Origin: Clostridium sp.
Lineage (GTDB): Bacteria > Bacillota > Clostridia > Lachnospirales > Lachnospiraceae
Length of the DNA stretch: 64,000 bases
Direction: 5' to 3'
NCBI GenBank assembly: GCA_023664325.1
Contig: JAMPFS010000005.1
Span: 1-64,000 of the forward strand
In this document: piece by piece, positions 25,343-33,690 of the stretch
Numbering within the stretch: position 1 is the first letter of the stretch
Layout: the number at the start of each line of letters is the position of its first letter
The notes under the pieces: model-generated
What the model saw: the letters and a program-made list of their open reading frames with translations, nothing else
Databases searched by the model: none
What the model was told of the DNA's origin: nothing
Position numbers and translations under genes: made by a program

Positions 25343-26218
25343 ATGATAATGGATCAATTGAGAGAGAACAAGGCGGGGCTTATTTTAGAAGGTGGCGCAT
25401 CAAGAGGTGTATTTACGGCAGGTGTGCTGGATTATCTGATGGAACAGGATTTTATGTTTCCATATGTGGTGGGTGTATCGGCAGGGGCATGTAATGCGCT
25501 AAGCTATGCATCGAAACAAATAGGCAGGAGCCTTAACTGCATAGCGCCGGAGAAAAAGGAGGACAGTTATAAAAATTCGTTCAAACAGGCAGTCCGGCAG
25601 CGCAGTATTTATGATATGGATAAATTATTTGAAATTTTTCCGAAAGAGACTTTTCCCTATGATTTTAACACCTATCTTGCGCAGGGAATGGAATGTGAGA
25701 TGGTCGTGACGAATGTTTATACAGGGAAGGCTGAATATATGTCGGAGACAGAGAGCCCGGAACGGCTTTGCAATATCTGCCGGGCATCCTCATCGCTTCC
25801 GGTTATGGCGCCTATGGTTACAATTGATGGGATTCCATATCTGGATGGCGGGCTGGCGGACTCGATACCGCTGAAGCATGCTTTGGAAACCGGACACAGG
25901 AAAAATGTACTGGTTTTGACAAGACCGTATGGCTACCGGAAGAAATTTCCCAGTGAGCAGGCGAGAATGTATATTGCCTTTTTTAAGGATTACCCAAACC
26001 TGGTAAAAAGCATATACTACCGGCCTTATTATTATAATAAGAGGATGGAAGCGATTGAGCGGTTAGAGCGCAGAGGGAAGATCTTTGTCATAAGACCATC
26101 CCTGAAAAGTCCGAGAAGAACAGAGGTCAACCGTGAAAAAGTGCAGGCGTTTTATGACCATGGCTATCATACCATGATCGCAGAATTTGCAAGAATGAAA
26201 AAATTTTTGGATGTGTAG
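25343..26218 (+). CDS. Patatin-like phospholipase (RssA/YjjU type)
   Basis: 292-residue serine hydrolase. The oxyanion loop GGASRGVFTAGVLDYL is at 17-32, nucleophile Ser46 lies in GVSAGACNA, and the catalytic Asp lies in YLDGGLADSIPLKHA near 178. No signal peptide, so probably cytosolic, acting on membrane lipids. The C-terminal part (YYNKRMEAIERLERRGKIFV) is typical of the YjjU-like subgroup. AGGAAGG is 8 bases before the ATG. It ends two bases from the convergent DUF4250 gene. Confidence 0.92.
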   Translation: MIMDQLRENKAGLILEGGASRGVFTAGVLDYLMEQDFMFPYVVGVSAGACNALSYASKQIGRSLNCIAPEKKEDSYKNSFKQAVRQRSIYDMDKLFEIFPKETFPYDFNTYLAQGMECEMVVTNVYTGKAEYMSETESPERLCNICRASSSLPVMAPMVTIDGIPYLDGGLADSIPLKHALETGHRKNVLVLTRPYGYRKKFPSEQARMYIAFFKDYPNLVKSIYYRPYYYNKRMEAIERLERRGKIFVIRPSLKSPRRTEVNREKVQAFYDHGYHTMIAEFARMKKFLDV

Positions 26219-26220
26219 GT

Positions 26221-26400
26221 TTATACAAAACGGTTGAGTTCCTCGTTGTAGAGGTAGTCGATGGAGGACAGCTTTTCGGTGATATCAGACAGGTTTAACT
26301 CTAAATCATCACAGAGGAGCTGAAGGTTTGCATATTCATCCCGTAGTTTTGTATTGATGAAACTTAAAAGCATCATTGGATCGTTTGGTATGTTTGCCAT
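26221..26400 (-). CDS. DUF4250 family protein
   Basis: A 59-residue protein beginning MANIPNDPMMLLSFINTKLR, the DUF4250 signature, followed by a helix rich in acidic residues and DYLYNEELNRFV. Widespread small cytosolic protein of Clostridia with unknown function. AAGGAG ends eight bases before ATG 26400 on the minus strand; the earlier in-frame ATG at 26418 precedes that site. Convergent with the patatin gene. Confidence 0.88.
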   Translation of the reverse strand: MANIPNDPMMLLSFINTKLRDEYANLQLLCDDLELNLSDITEKLSSIDYLYNEELNRFV

Positions 26401-26432
26401 AATGCGTCTCCTTTTCAAATATTATAGTAGGT

Positions 26433-26713
26433 AGTTGTGAAATGTACGTTTTCCAAGACGTCCGTTGTACAAAATAGATGATATCAACACAGGTACGCTT
26501 GCGCTGCTTGTCGCTCGCAACAGTGCTAAGCAATGCAACACTATACCCACTAAGCTCGAAAGTACCTCGCTAAGTGTGTAAGTGTGCATTCGTACTAGGC
26601 TCGAAAAAACCTCGCCAAGTACTCACTGCAAACACTGGCGGCTCCAAAGCACCTTGTTTATGATATTATCTATTTTGCACAACTAGGTTTTGGAAATAAG
26701 TAGTTTTGCAATT
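26433..26713. repeat. Large imperfect palindromic element (MITE-like or structured RNA)
   Basis: About 280 bp with no ORF. The arms 26464-26486 and 26661-26683 are inverted copies with 21 of 23 matches. Outer arms continue more loosely (TTTCCAA at 26450, TTGGAAA at 26690). The interior holds two 27 bp direct copies, 26549-26575 and 26594-26620 (23 of 27 identical), each an ACTARGC...GCYAAGT hairpin. At position 5/23 the pair is A-T in one copy and G-C in the other, a compensatory change. It may be a miniature transposable element, a BIME-like repeat or a structured RNA. It supplies the DNA just upstream of the argJ -10 box. Confidence 0.7.
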
Positions 26714-26725
26714 GCCTAATTTTAA

Positions 26726-26731
26726 TATAAT
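26726..26731 (+). promoter_or_regulatory. Probable argJ -10 box
   Basis: A perfect TATAAT stands about 95 bases before argJ. No good -35 is at the ideal distance; TTTTGC at 26704 is the best candidate, inside the end of the palindrome. Confidence 0.45.
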
Positions 26732-26792
26732 ATGAGACGAAAAGTCAAGAATAATACAGAATATGAGGAGAAAAGTCAAGAACTATACAGAA
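26731..26792 (+). repeat. 31 bp tandem duplication in the argJ leader
   Basis: Two adjacent 31-base copies (26731-26761 and 26762-26792), 27 of 31 identical, each starting TATGAG and ending ATACAGAA. They lie between the -10 box and the argJ ribosome binding site. Confidence 0.8.
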
Positions 26793-26826
26793 AAGGGAAC
26801 AGAAATATTATCAGGAGGATAAGAAT

Positions 26827-28065
26827 ATGAAGCAGTTTGAAGGATATAAATATGTGGATGGCGGCGTGTGCGCAGCAAAGGGATTTCAGGCAAATGGCGT
26901 GCATTGCGGTCTGGTGGAGAATCCGGATAAAAAGGATCTGGCGCTCGTGGTGAGTGATGTGATGTGCAATGCAGCGGCAGTCTATACAACCAATAAAGTA
27001 AAGGGTGCGCCGATTCTTGTGACAAAGAAACATTTGGCGGCTGCCGGAAACAGGGCAAAGGCAGTGATTGCCAATTCCAAAAATGCGAATACCTGTAATG
27101 TGGATGGAGAAGAAAAAGCGGAGAAAATGACGGAGCTGGCGGCAGGGGAATTAGGAATGAAACCGGAGGAGGTCATTGTGGCATCTACCGGCGTCATTGG
27201 ACAGATTCTTCCGATTGAGCCAATTGAGGCACATATTGGAGAGCTGGCGAAGGGGCTTTCCTATGATGGAAATGCCAGGGCAATGAATGCGATCATGACA
27301 ACGGATACGGTACCGAAGGAGGCTGCGGTAACTTTTCAGATAGGAAGCGCCACCTGTACGCTTGGCGGAATGGCAAAGGGCAGCGGCATGATTCATCCGA
27401 ATATGGCAACTACGCTTAATTTTGTGACGACGGATGCGGCGGTTTCTTCCGAGATGATACAAAAAGCGCTTTCGGATGTCACAAAGATTACCTATAACTG
27501 CTTAAGCATTGACGGTGATACCTCCACCAATGACATGGTATGCGTGATGGCAAACGGGATGGCAGGCAATGCAGAGATTACGGGCGAGGGTGCGGATTAT
27601 GAGGTCTTTAAGCAGGCGCTTTACATTGTCATGATGAATCTGACGAGAATGCTTGCAAAAGACGGTGAGGGCGCGACAAAGCTGATTGAGTGTACCGTAT
27701 CAGAGGCAAAGGATCTGGATACCGCAATCATAGTGGCAAAGAGTGTCATACATTCTCCATTGTTTAAATGCGCCATCTTTGGCGAGGATGCAAACTGGGG
27801 GCGTGTGCTTTGCGCCATTGGCTATGCAGATGCCGAATTTGATATCCGCAAAGTGGATGTGGATTTAGCTTCTGCAAAAGGCATACTGCCGGTATGCCGC
27901 AATGGCGTAGGGGTTGCGTTTTCGGAAGAATTTGCAGCCGAGGTGCTTTCGGAGGATGAAATTATGGTGAATGTGTCGTTACATGACGGTGCTATGGCTG
28001 CTACGGCATGGGGCTGTGACCTTACTTATGATTATGTAAAAATAAATGGAGATTACCGTTCGTGA
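26827..28065 (+). CDS. argJ: Bifunctional glutamate N-acetyltransferase / ornithine acetyltransferase
   Basis: Makes N-acetylglutamate and recycles the acetyl group from N-acetylornithine in arginine synthesis. The 412-residue precursor has the self-cleavage motif MAKGSGMIHPNMAT with nucleophile Thr195; cleavage gives alpha and beta chains. ANSKNANTC, STGVIGQ and CAIGYADAEFD blocks match. AGGAGGAT is 7 bases before ATG. Other arg genes are absent locally, though carAB lies 15 kb away. The next gene, ispF, starts 28 bp downstream. Confidence 0.95.
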   Translation: MKQFEGYKYVDGGVCAAKGFQANGVHCGLVENPDKKDLALVVSDVMCNAAAVYTTNKVKGAPILVTKKHLAAAGNRAKAVIANSKNANTCNVDGEEKAEKMTELAAGELGMKPEEVIVASTGVIGQILPIEPIEAHIGELAKGLSYDGNARAMNAIMTTDTVPKEAAVTFQIGSATCTLGGMAKGSGMIHPNMATTLNFVTTDAAVSSEMIQKALSDVTKITYNCLSIDGDTSTNDMVCVMANGMAGNAEITGEGADYEVFKQALYIVMMNLTRMLAKDGEGATKLIECTVSEAKDLDTAIIVAKSVIHSPLFKCAIFGEDANWGRVLCAIGYADAEFDIRKVDVDLASAKGILPVCRNGVGVAFSEEFAAEVLSEDEIMVNVSLHDGAMAATAWGCDLTYDYVKINGDYRS

Positions 28066-28093
28066 ATAACACACCAAAACAGGAGGCAGGGAT

Positions 28094-28642
28094 ATGAGAG
28101 TTGGAATGGGATATGATGTGCATAAACTGGCAGAGGGGAGAAAGTTGATTATCGGTGGTGTGAATATACCGTATGAAAAAGGGCTTTTAGGGCATTCGGA
28201 TGCAGATGTATTAGTACATGCGATTATGGATGCACTGCTTGGAGCGGCGGCGCTTGGCGATATCGGCAGGCATTTTCCGGATACAGATGAGCGGTACAAG
28301 GGGGCGGACAGTATAGAACTGCTCCGCCATGTAAAAAGTCTTTTGGATGACAGGCAGTATGTGATTTCCAATATTGATGCTACGGTAATTGCGCAGAAAC
28401 CGAAACTTTCCCCGTTTATCCCCGATATGGTGACAACCATTGCGCAGGCATTGTCGATCGGGGAAAACCAGGTCAATATCAAAGCGACAACCGAGGAGGG
28501 GCTTGGGTTTACAGGCACCGGGGAGGGAATTAGTTCCCAGGCGGTCTGTCTTTTGGAAACCGTGGCAAATTTTGACTATGATGACCGGATGGAAGGGCAG
28601 GCTTTTCGCTGCGCAGGCTGCAGCGGATGTCCAAAGGCATAG
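28094..28642 (+). CDS. ispF: 2-C-methyl-D-erythritol 2,4-cyclodiphosphate synthase with Cys-rich C-terminal tail
   Basis: Fifth step of the MEP isoprenoid pathway. The core (residues 1-157) has MRVGMGYDVHKL with metal ligands D8 and H10, GHSDADVLVHAIMDALLGA, DIGRHFPDTD and TTEEGLGFTGTGEGI. The usual length is about 157-160 residues; this one carries 25 more, ending RCAGCSGCPKA with cysteines 173, 176 and 179 spaced CxxCxxC. The tail could bind metal or arise from loss of an earlier stop. The neighbouring genes cysS-mrnC-rlmB fit the Firmicute ispDF neighbourhood, but ispD is not beside it. Confidence 0.94.
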   Translation: MRVGMGYDVHKLAEGRKLIIGGVNIPYEKGLLGHSDADVLVHAIMDALLGAAALGDIGRHFPDTDERYKGADSIELLRHVKSLLDDRQYVISNIDATVIAQKPKLSPFIPDMVTTIAQALSIGENQVNIKATTEEGLGFTGTGEGISSQAVCLLETVANFDYDDRMEGQAFRCAGCSGCPKA

Positions 28643-28659
28643 GATGCAGGAAGAAAAAT

Positions 28660-29988
28660 ATGTCAGGGAAGCAGTGGAAGGTTTGTGAATTAAATAATGG
28701 ACAGGACAAACGTTTAAGGGAGCCGTCTCTGCGTCGGCTCTGGCAGGAGTGTTTTGGGGATCCTCCCGAATATGAAGATTACTATTTTCAAAACGTGTAT
28801 CCGGGCAATACAGTCTATGTGCTGGAATGTGAAGCGGAGGGCAGGGAAGACTCTTTGCCGGATACCATGCTGCGGGATGGCGGGAAGAAAGAATGTTTTG
28901 GGCAGGGTGATGTATGCGGGATGCTCCATTTGAATCCGTATCCTTGTAAGATAAACGGTGTAGAAGCGCTGCTTCACTATATCGTCGGGGTTGCAACGGC
29001 AAAGGCGGCAAGAAGACAGGGAGTGATGAGAACCCTTCTTTTGAAAGCGCTTTCGGGGTTGTATGAGGCAGAGGAGCCATTTACCTATCTTATGCCGGCG
29101 AAGGAACGGTATTATGAACCGTTTGGCTTTGTTTTAGTGTGTGCGAAAAAAGAATGGCAGATGGAGGTGATATCGGGGCAGGCATTTTCTTCTTTGTTTG
29201 CAGAGTGTGATGTCATCTATATGGATTACAGTAGCCTGAAAGCTGTTTTTAAGGAAGACCTGGACTGCCTGCTTTCCGGCATAGACTTATGGCTTGGGGA
29301 TAATTACAGTGGTTTTGCAAGCCACGGAAGGGAATATTTTGATTTGCTTGCAAAGGAAAAAGAATGTGAGAATGGAGCGGTTATTTTTTGCTTTGACCAG
29401 GCAGTAGGGCTTGAAAATCTGCTTGGTTTTTTTGCATACGGAGCAGATGGGGAAGACATATATGTGGAACAGAATGTACTGTTTGAGACAGCGGAATGGA
29501 ATCTGACGGGGAAGGAAGAAAAACTTCATGCGCTGGCAGGGAAAGAGCAGGCGCAGAAGCTTTTACAGGGATATTTTGGAAATGCAAAGGCATGGAACAC
29601 GGTACACGGACAGGAGAGTGGTTTCCGAAGACGGATTTTGGAAATCCACTGTGAGGCTTCTTATCCTTATATGGTGCGGGTGGTACATGTCGAAAGCTTT
29701 TTAAAGATGTTTGCAGATTGCTTTTGCGGATATGCAGAAAAAGGAACCCGTTTATATGTGGAGGAACCGCTGGATTTTGATGCGGTGGACACATGTCTTT
29801 CAAAAAACCATAAATCACAGCCCCGTATGATAAATATCTATACATTTCGCAGAGTGGGGGAGAAAATTACGGTATGCAGGCAGGAAATTTCACAGCCGGC
29901 ATATGATGTAAAAATGACAGTTTCGGAACTGGCGGATTATGTGTTCGGCAGACAGGGGAAAAAACTGTTTTTTTCTGAGCTTGTATGA
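28660..29988 (+). CDS. GNAT-family N-acetyltransferase, Eis-like architecture
   Basis: 442 residues. The N-terminal 150 residues form a GNAT fold: LHYIVGVATAKAARRQGVMRTLL includes the acetyl-CoA-binding loop (RRQGVMR), followed by YLMPAKERYYEPFGF. The rest is a second domain, like the long two-domain Eis-type and YitI-type acetyltransferases. The start is ATG 28660, six bases after AGGAAG; an in-frame ATG at 28627 overlaps ispF and has no ribosome binding site. The acceptor substrate is unknown. Confidence 0.82.
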   Translation: MSGKQWKVCELNNGQDKRLREPSLRRLWQECFGDPPEYEDYYFQNVYPGNTVYVLECEAEGREDSLPDTMLRDGGKKECFGQGDVCGMLHLNPYPCKINGVEALLHYIVGVATAKAARRQGVMRTLLLKALSGLYEAEEPFTYLMPAKERYYEPFGFVLVCAKKEWQMEVISGQAFSSLFAECDVIYMDYSSLKAVFKEDLDCLLSGIDLWLGDNYSGFASHGREYFDLLAKEKECENGAVIFCFDQAVGLENLLGFFAYGADGEDIYVEQNVLFETAEWNLTGKEEKLHALAGKEQAQKLLQGYFGNAKAWNTVHGQESGFRRRILEIHCEASYPYMVRVVHVESFLKMFADCFCGYAEKGTRLYVEEPLDFDAVDTCLSKNHKSQPRMINIYTFRRVGEKITVCRQEISQPAYDVKMTVSELADYVFGRQGKKLFFSELV

Positions 29989-30017
29989 AATGGTGAGGTA
30001 TTTTGTAAATAACCTTA

Positions 30018-30046
30018 TTGCATTATCGGATTGCAATATGTATAAT
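30018..30046 (+). promoter_or_regulatory. cysS promoter
   Basis: TTGCAT, a 17-base spacer and a perfect TATAAT. The leader of about 90 bases has no T-box motif. Confidence 0.75.
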
Positions 30047-30141
30047 AGCAGAGGACAGAAATGGAAATTCCCGGTATGAAGGGATGAATTGTGTTAAAAG
30101 GATGGATATCAAAGGGAATGGATGCCGGAAAGGAATAGATT

Positions 30142-31560
30142 ATGAAGATTTATAACACAATGTCAAGAACAAAAGAAGAATTTACACCAATCAATGAGGG
30201 AAAAGTAGGTATTTATGTATGTGGGCCGACTGTATATGACTACATCCATATTGGAAATGCCCGTCCAATGATTGTATTTGACACACTTAGAAGATATCTG
30301 ATGTATAAAGGCTATGATGTAAATTATGTATCCAATTTTACTGATGTGGATGACAAAATCATAAAACGCGCCATTGAGGAAGGGGTGACTTCTTCCGAAA
30401 TTTCGGAGCGCTATATTGCAGAGGTAAAAAAGGATATGGCGGATTTGAATGTCTTAGAGGCAACCACCCACCCTAAGGCGACGGAAGAGATCGAAGATAT
30501 GATTGCAATGGTAGAGACATTGATTGAGAAGGGGCATGCTTATGAGGTAAATGGCACCGTGTATTTCCGGACAAGAAGCTTTCCGGGATATGGAAAGCTT
30601 TCAAAGAAGAATATTGACGACTTAGAGGCAGGGCATAGGGATGAGAAGCATCAGCTTAAGGTATCCGGAGAAGGGGAGAAAGAGGATTTTCTTGATTTTG
30701 TTCTCTGGAAGCCGAAAAAAGAGGGCGAACCATCCTGGCAGTCACCCTGGGGAGAGGGGCGTCCCGGCTGGCATTTGGAATGTTCGGTTATGTCAAAGAA
30801 ATACATTGGCGACATTATTGATATCCATGCCGGTGGAGAAGATTTGATCTTCCCGCATCATGAAAATGAGATTGCGCAAAGTGAGGCGGCAAATGATGTG
30901 GAATTTGCAAGATACTGGATGCACAATGGTTTCCTTAAGATTGACGGTGAGAAAATGTCAAAATCGTTGGGCAATTTCTTTACGATCCGTGATATCGGGA
31001 AGAAATACCCATTGCAGGTTATCAGGTTCTTTATGTTAAGCGCACATTACAGAAGCCCGCTGAATTTTTCGGATACGCTGGTGGAATCGGCAAAGAACTC
31101 CTTAGACAGAATCCTTACTGCGATGCGCCGTTTGGAGGATGCGATGGAGGGCGCTATGGAACGGGAGACGGGAGATGAGGAAAAGGAACTTCTTTCTAAG
31201 ATGGCGGAATATGTGGCAAAGTATGAAAATGCTATGGAGGATGATTTGAATACAGCAGATGCGATTTCTGTTATTTTTGAGATGGTAAAATTATCCAACA
31301 GCAGCATTTCTTCTGATAATGCCAGGAGTGTAATCCGTGAGGTATATGAGACGCTGGGGAAACTCTGTGATATTTTAGGAATTATCACGAAGACCGAGGC
31401 GGAGATGTTAGACAGTGATATTGAAGCCCTGATTAAAGAACGCCAGGAGGCAAGAAAGGCAAAGGATTTTGGCAGGGCGGATGAAATACGGAATACACTG
31501 GCAGATAAGGGAATTATTTTAGAGGACACAAGAGAAGGCGTGAAATGGAAGAGGGCATAA
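30142..31560 (+). CDS. cysS: Cysteine--tRNA ligase
   Basis: 472-residue class I synthetase. It has CGPTVYDYIHIGNARP with the HIGH motif, zinc ligands including the first Cys, LECSVM and HAGGEDLIFPHHENE, and KMSKSLGNFF near residue 270. Length is normal. The weak GGAAAGGAAT region precedes ATG. It heads the cysS-mrnC-rlmB operon, and follows its own promoter. Confidence 0.97.
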   Translation: MKIYNTMSRTKEEFTPINEGKVGIYVCGPTVYDYIHIGNARPMIVFDTLRRYLMYKGYDVNYVSNFTDVDDKIIKRAIEEGVTSSEISERYIAEVKKDMADLNVLEATTHPKATEEIEDMIAMVETLIEKGHAYEVNGTVYFRTRSFPGYGKLSKKNIDDLEAGHRDEKHQLKVSGEGEKEDFLDFVLWKPKKEGEPSWQSPWGEGRPGWHLECSVMSKKYIGDIIDIHAGGEDLIFPHHENEIAQSEAANDVEFARYWMHNGFLKIDGEKMSKSLGNFFTIRDIGKKYPLQVIRFFMLSAHYRSPLNFSDTLVESAKNSLDRILTAMRRLEDAMEGAMERETGDEEKELLSKMAEYVAKYENAMEDDLNTADAISVIFEMVKLSNSSISSDNARSVIREVYETLGKLCDILGIITKTEAEMLDSDIEALIKERQEARKAKDFGRADEIRNTLADKGIILEDTREGVKWKRA

Positions 31561-31608
31561 CCAGGATTATTTGGGAACAGCATGTGAGGATTTAGAGGCG
31601 AAGGTTAA

Positions 31609-32064
31609 ATGGAAGAAAATAACAGGGATTGTGCAAGTTGGTATCAATATTTTAAAGAGGAGTTGGGAGTACAGGATGTGAACCCCAGGAATTATTCGCC
31701 GTTGGCGCTTGCATACATTGGTGACAGCATTTTTGATGTGATGGTTCGGACGATGGAGGTAAGCCGGGTGAACATGCAGGCAAATAAATATCATCACCAT
31801 GTAAGCCGGATTGTGTGCGCGCCGGCGCAGGCAAGAATGATACTGGCAATCGAGGGCAGGCTGACAGAAGAAGAACGGGATGTATTTAAAAGAGGGCGGA
31901 ATGCCAAGTCCTATACGAAAGCTAAAAATGCATCTACCATTGATTACCGCAATGCGACGGGGTATGAGGCCTTGCTTGGCTATCTGTACCTGAAAGAGGA
32001 TTTTGAGCGCCTGACAGATGTAGTGAAGATGGGGCTTGCGGTGTTAGAACAGGAAGAAATATAG
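31609..32064 (+). CDS. mrnC: Mini-ribonuclease III
   Basis: 151 residues, an RNase III catalytic domain without the dsRNA-binding domain. The signature LALAYIGDSIFDVMVRT supplies the catalytic acidic residues, followed by RGRNAKSYTKAKNAS and GYEALLGYLYL. It matures 23S rRNA in Bacillus. Located between cysS and rlmB as in most Firmicutes, with 12 bp to rlmB. Confidence 0.95.
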   Translation: MEENNRDCASWYQYFKEELGVQDVNPRNYSPLALAYIGDSIFDVMVRTMEVSRVNMQANKYHHHVSRIVCAPAQARMILAIEGRLTEEERDVFKRGRNAKSYTKAKNASTIDYRNATGYEALLGYLYLKEDFERLTDVVKMGLAVLEQEEI

Positions 32065-32076
32065 TAAGGAGTAAGT

Positions 32077-32823
32077 ATGCGGTACGAGGAATATACGATA
32101 GAGGGAAGAAATGCGGTTACGGAGGCTTTCCGTTCCGGCAAGACGGTAGATAAATTATATGTGTTGGACGGCTGCCATGACGGTGCAGTGAATACGATTA
32201 AAACACTGGCAAGAAAACAGGATACCATTGTAAATTATGTGAGTAAGGAGCGTCTTGACCAGATGTCTTCTACCGGCAAGCACCAGGGTGTGATTGCGCA
32301 GGCTGCTGCATATGATTATGCGGAAGTGGAGGATATTTTGCAGGCAGCAAGGAAGAAGGATGAGCCGCCATTTCTGTTTCTGCTGGATGAAATTGAGGAT
32401 CCACACAATTTAGGCGCAATCATCCGCACGGCAAATCTTTGTGGCGCGCATGGCGTCATTATTCCAAAGCGGCGGGCGGCAGGACTGACTGCATCGGTAG
32501 TCAAGGCTTCTGCCGGAGCAATTAATTATACGCCGGTTGCAAAGGTAACGAATCTCGCAAAGACGATAGACGAGCTTAAGAAAGAAGGAATCTGGTTTGT
32601 CTGCGCAGATATGGATGGTGAGGTTATGTATCGTCATAATCTGACAGGGCCGATTGGGCTTGTGATTGGGAATGAAGGAAATGGCGTCAGCCGTTTGGTG
32701 AAAGAGAAATGCGATTATGCGGCATCCATTCCCATGAAGGGGGACATTGATTCCTTAAATGCTTCTGTGGCAGCGGGAGTACTGGCTTATGAGATTGTAA
32801 GGCAGAGAATGCAGGGCAAGTAG
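32077..32823 (+). CDS. rlmB: 23S rRNA (guanosine-2'-O-)-methyltransferase, RlmB/TrmH family
   Basis: 248-residue SpoU methyltransferase. An N-terminal substrate-binding domain (GRNAVTEAFRSGKTVDKLYV) precedes the knotted catalytic domain with DEIEDPHNLGAIIRTAN, ALGLVIGNEG-like motif (GLVIGNEGNGVSRLV) and SIPMKGDIDSLNASVA. It methylates the 2'-O of the G2251 equivalent. Last gene before a bidirectional terminator. Confidence 0.95.
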   Translation: MRYEEYTIEGRNAVTEAFRSGKTVDKLYVLDGCHDGAVNTIKTLARKQDTIVNYVSKERLDQMSSTGKHQGVIAQAAAYDYAEVEDILQAARKKDEPPFLFLLDEIEDPHNLGAIIRTANLCGAHGVIIPKRRAAGLTASVVKASAGAINYTPVAKVTNLAKTIDELKKEGIWFVCADMDGEVMYRHNLTGPIGLVIGNEGNGVSRLVKEKCDYAASIPMKGDIDSLNASVAAGVLAYEIVRQRMQGK

Positions 32824-32832
32824 AACAGCCAT

Positions 32833-32876
32833 AAAAAAGGAACCCGATAGCATATATGATATCGGGTTCCTTTTTA
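32833..32876. terminator. Bidirectional terminator between rlmB and tRNA-Thr
   Basis: AAAAAGGAACCCGATA pairs perfectly with TATCGGGTTCCTTTTT. The A run on one side and T run on the other allow termination on both strands. Confidence 0.92.
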
Positions 32877-32881
32877 TATAC

Positions 32882-32954
32882 AGCTAGCGACGGGAATCGA
32901 ACCCGTGACCTCCTCACTACCAATGAGGTGCGCTACCGACTGTGCCACGCCAGC
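32882..32954 (-). tRNA. tRNA-Thr (GGT anticodon)
   Basis: On the minus strand the acceptor stem is GCTGGCG/CGCTAGC with one G-U pair, and the anticodon arm is CCTCA-TTGGTAG-TGAGG with anticodon GGT. The T arm ACGGG-TTCGATT-CCCGT is canonical. No CCA is encoded. Stems are strong, and it is followed by the shared terminator. Confidence 0.95.
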
Positions 32955-33071
32955 TTGTCTTTGCGACTCGTCTATAATATCAAATAATATTCTGTTTGTA
33001 AAGAACTTTTTCAAAAACAAAAGAATCAAATTTGGAATTGTGAAGCCTGTTTTTTCCCGCGCAGGAAAACC

Positions 33072-33665
33072 TTACAGTATTTTTTTGACCTTTTCACGGA
33101 TTCTCTGTACGGCATTGTCAATTGATTTTGCCGGCTTGCCGAGAACGGCGCCAATATCTGCATAGGATTTCCCCTGCATATACTGATGGAGAACCTCCCG
33201 TTCCAATTTGCTGAGTTTTGCTTCCAGTTTTTGCTGGAACAAAGAGGTGTTTTCCCGGTCCAGCACAATGTGCTCCGGGTTCGAGTCATTTCCGGCTTCC
33301 AGATTATCAATTAACTCGGCTTCACTTTCTCCAATGTTTGCATATAAAGAGATATATGAATTAAGCGGAGAGTGTTTTTTGCGGTTGGAAGCCTTGATCG
33401 CGCTGTAAATCTGACGGTCTATGCAGATTTTGGCATAGGTGTAAAAGGTTGCATCCCGACCGGCTTCGTAATTCTGGATGGCTTTAAAAAGACCAATCAT
33501 ACCCTCCTGGGATAAATCTTCCGTGTCAGCCCCGATCAGGTACAGGGTACGGATGGATTTTTTCACAAGGGGAGAGTATTTTTTTAACAAATATTCAGTT
33601 GCATCCTGATTCCCTTCACGGATCAGGAGAATTAAATTTTCATCGCTGTGTTTGGCGTAATTCAT
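33072..33665 (-). CDS. sigH: RNA polymerase sigma-H factor
   Basis: 197 residues. Region 2 shows YLIGADTEDLSQEGMIGLFK and the core-binding and -10 segments GRDATFYTYAKICIDRQI. Region 4 is REVLHQYMQGKSYADIGAVL followed by KPAKSIDNAVQRIREKVKK. This matches Clostridial SigH, which directs early sporulation genes. AGAGGA precedes the start, 25 bp after an upstream membrane-protein gene on the same strand. In Bacillus sigH follows cysS-mrnC-rlmB in the same direction; here it faces them. Confidence 0.93.
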   Translation of the reverse strand: MNYAKHSDENLILLIREGNQDATEYLLKKYSPLVKKSIRTLYLIGADTEDLSQEGMIGLFKAIQNYEAGRDATFYTYAKICIDRQIYSAIKASNRKKHSPLNSYISLYANIGESEAELIDNLEAGNDSNPEHIVLDRENTSLFQQKLEAKLSKLEREVLHQYMQGKSYADIGAVLGKPAKSIDNAVQRIREKVKKIL

Positions 33666-33690
33666 AAATTCCTCTTAATATATCCTTGTA

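Noticed and set aside
26540..26625. CRISPR array
   Set aside because: Only two imperfect 27 bp units separated by 18 bp, with internal hairpins covarying; no cas genes nearby.
30047..30141. T-box leader before cysS
   Set aside because: No T-box sequence and no specifier-type stem; the leader is too short.
33030..33071. Terminator of sigH
   Set aside because: A short TTTTCC/GGAAAA stem exists on the minus strand but no T run follows it.
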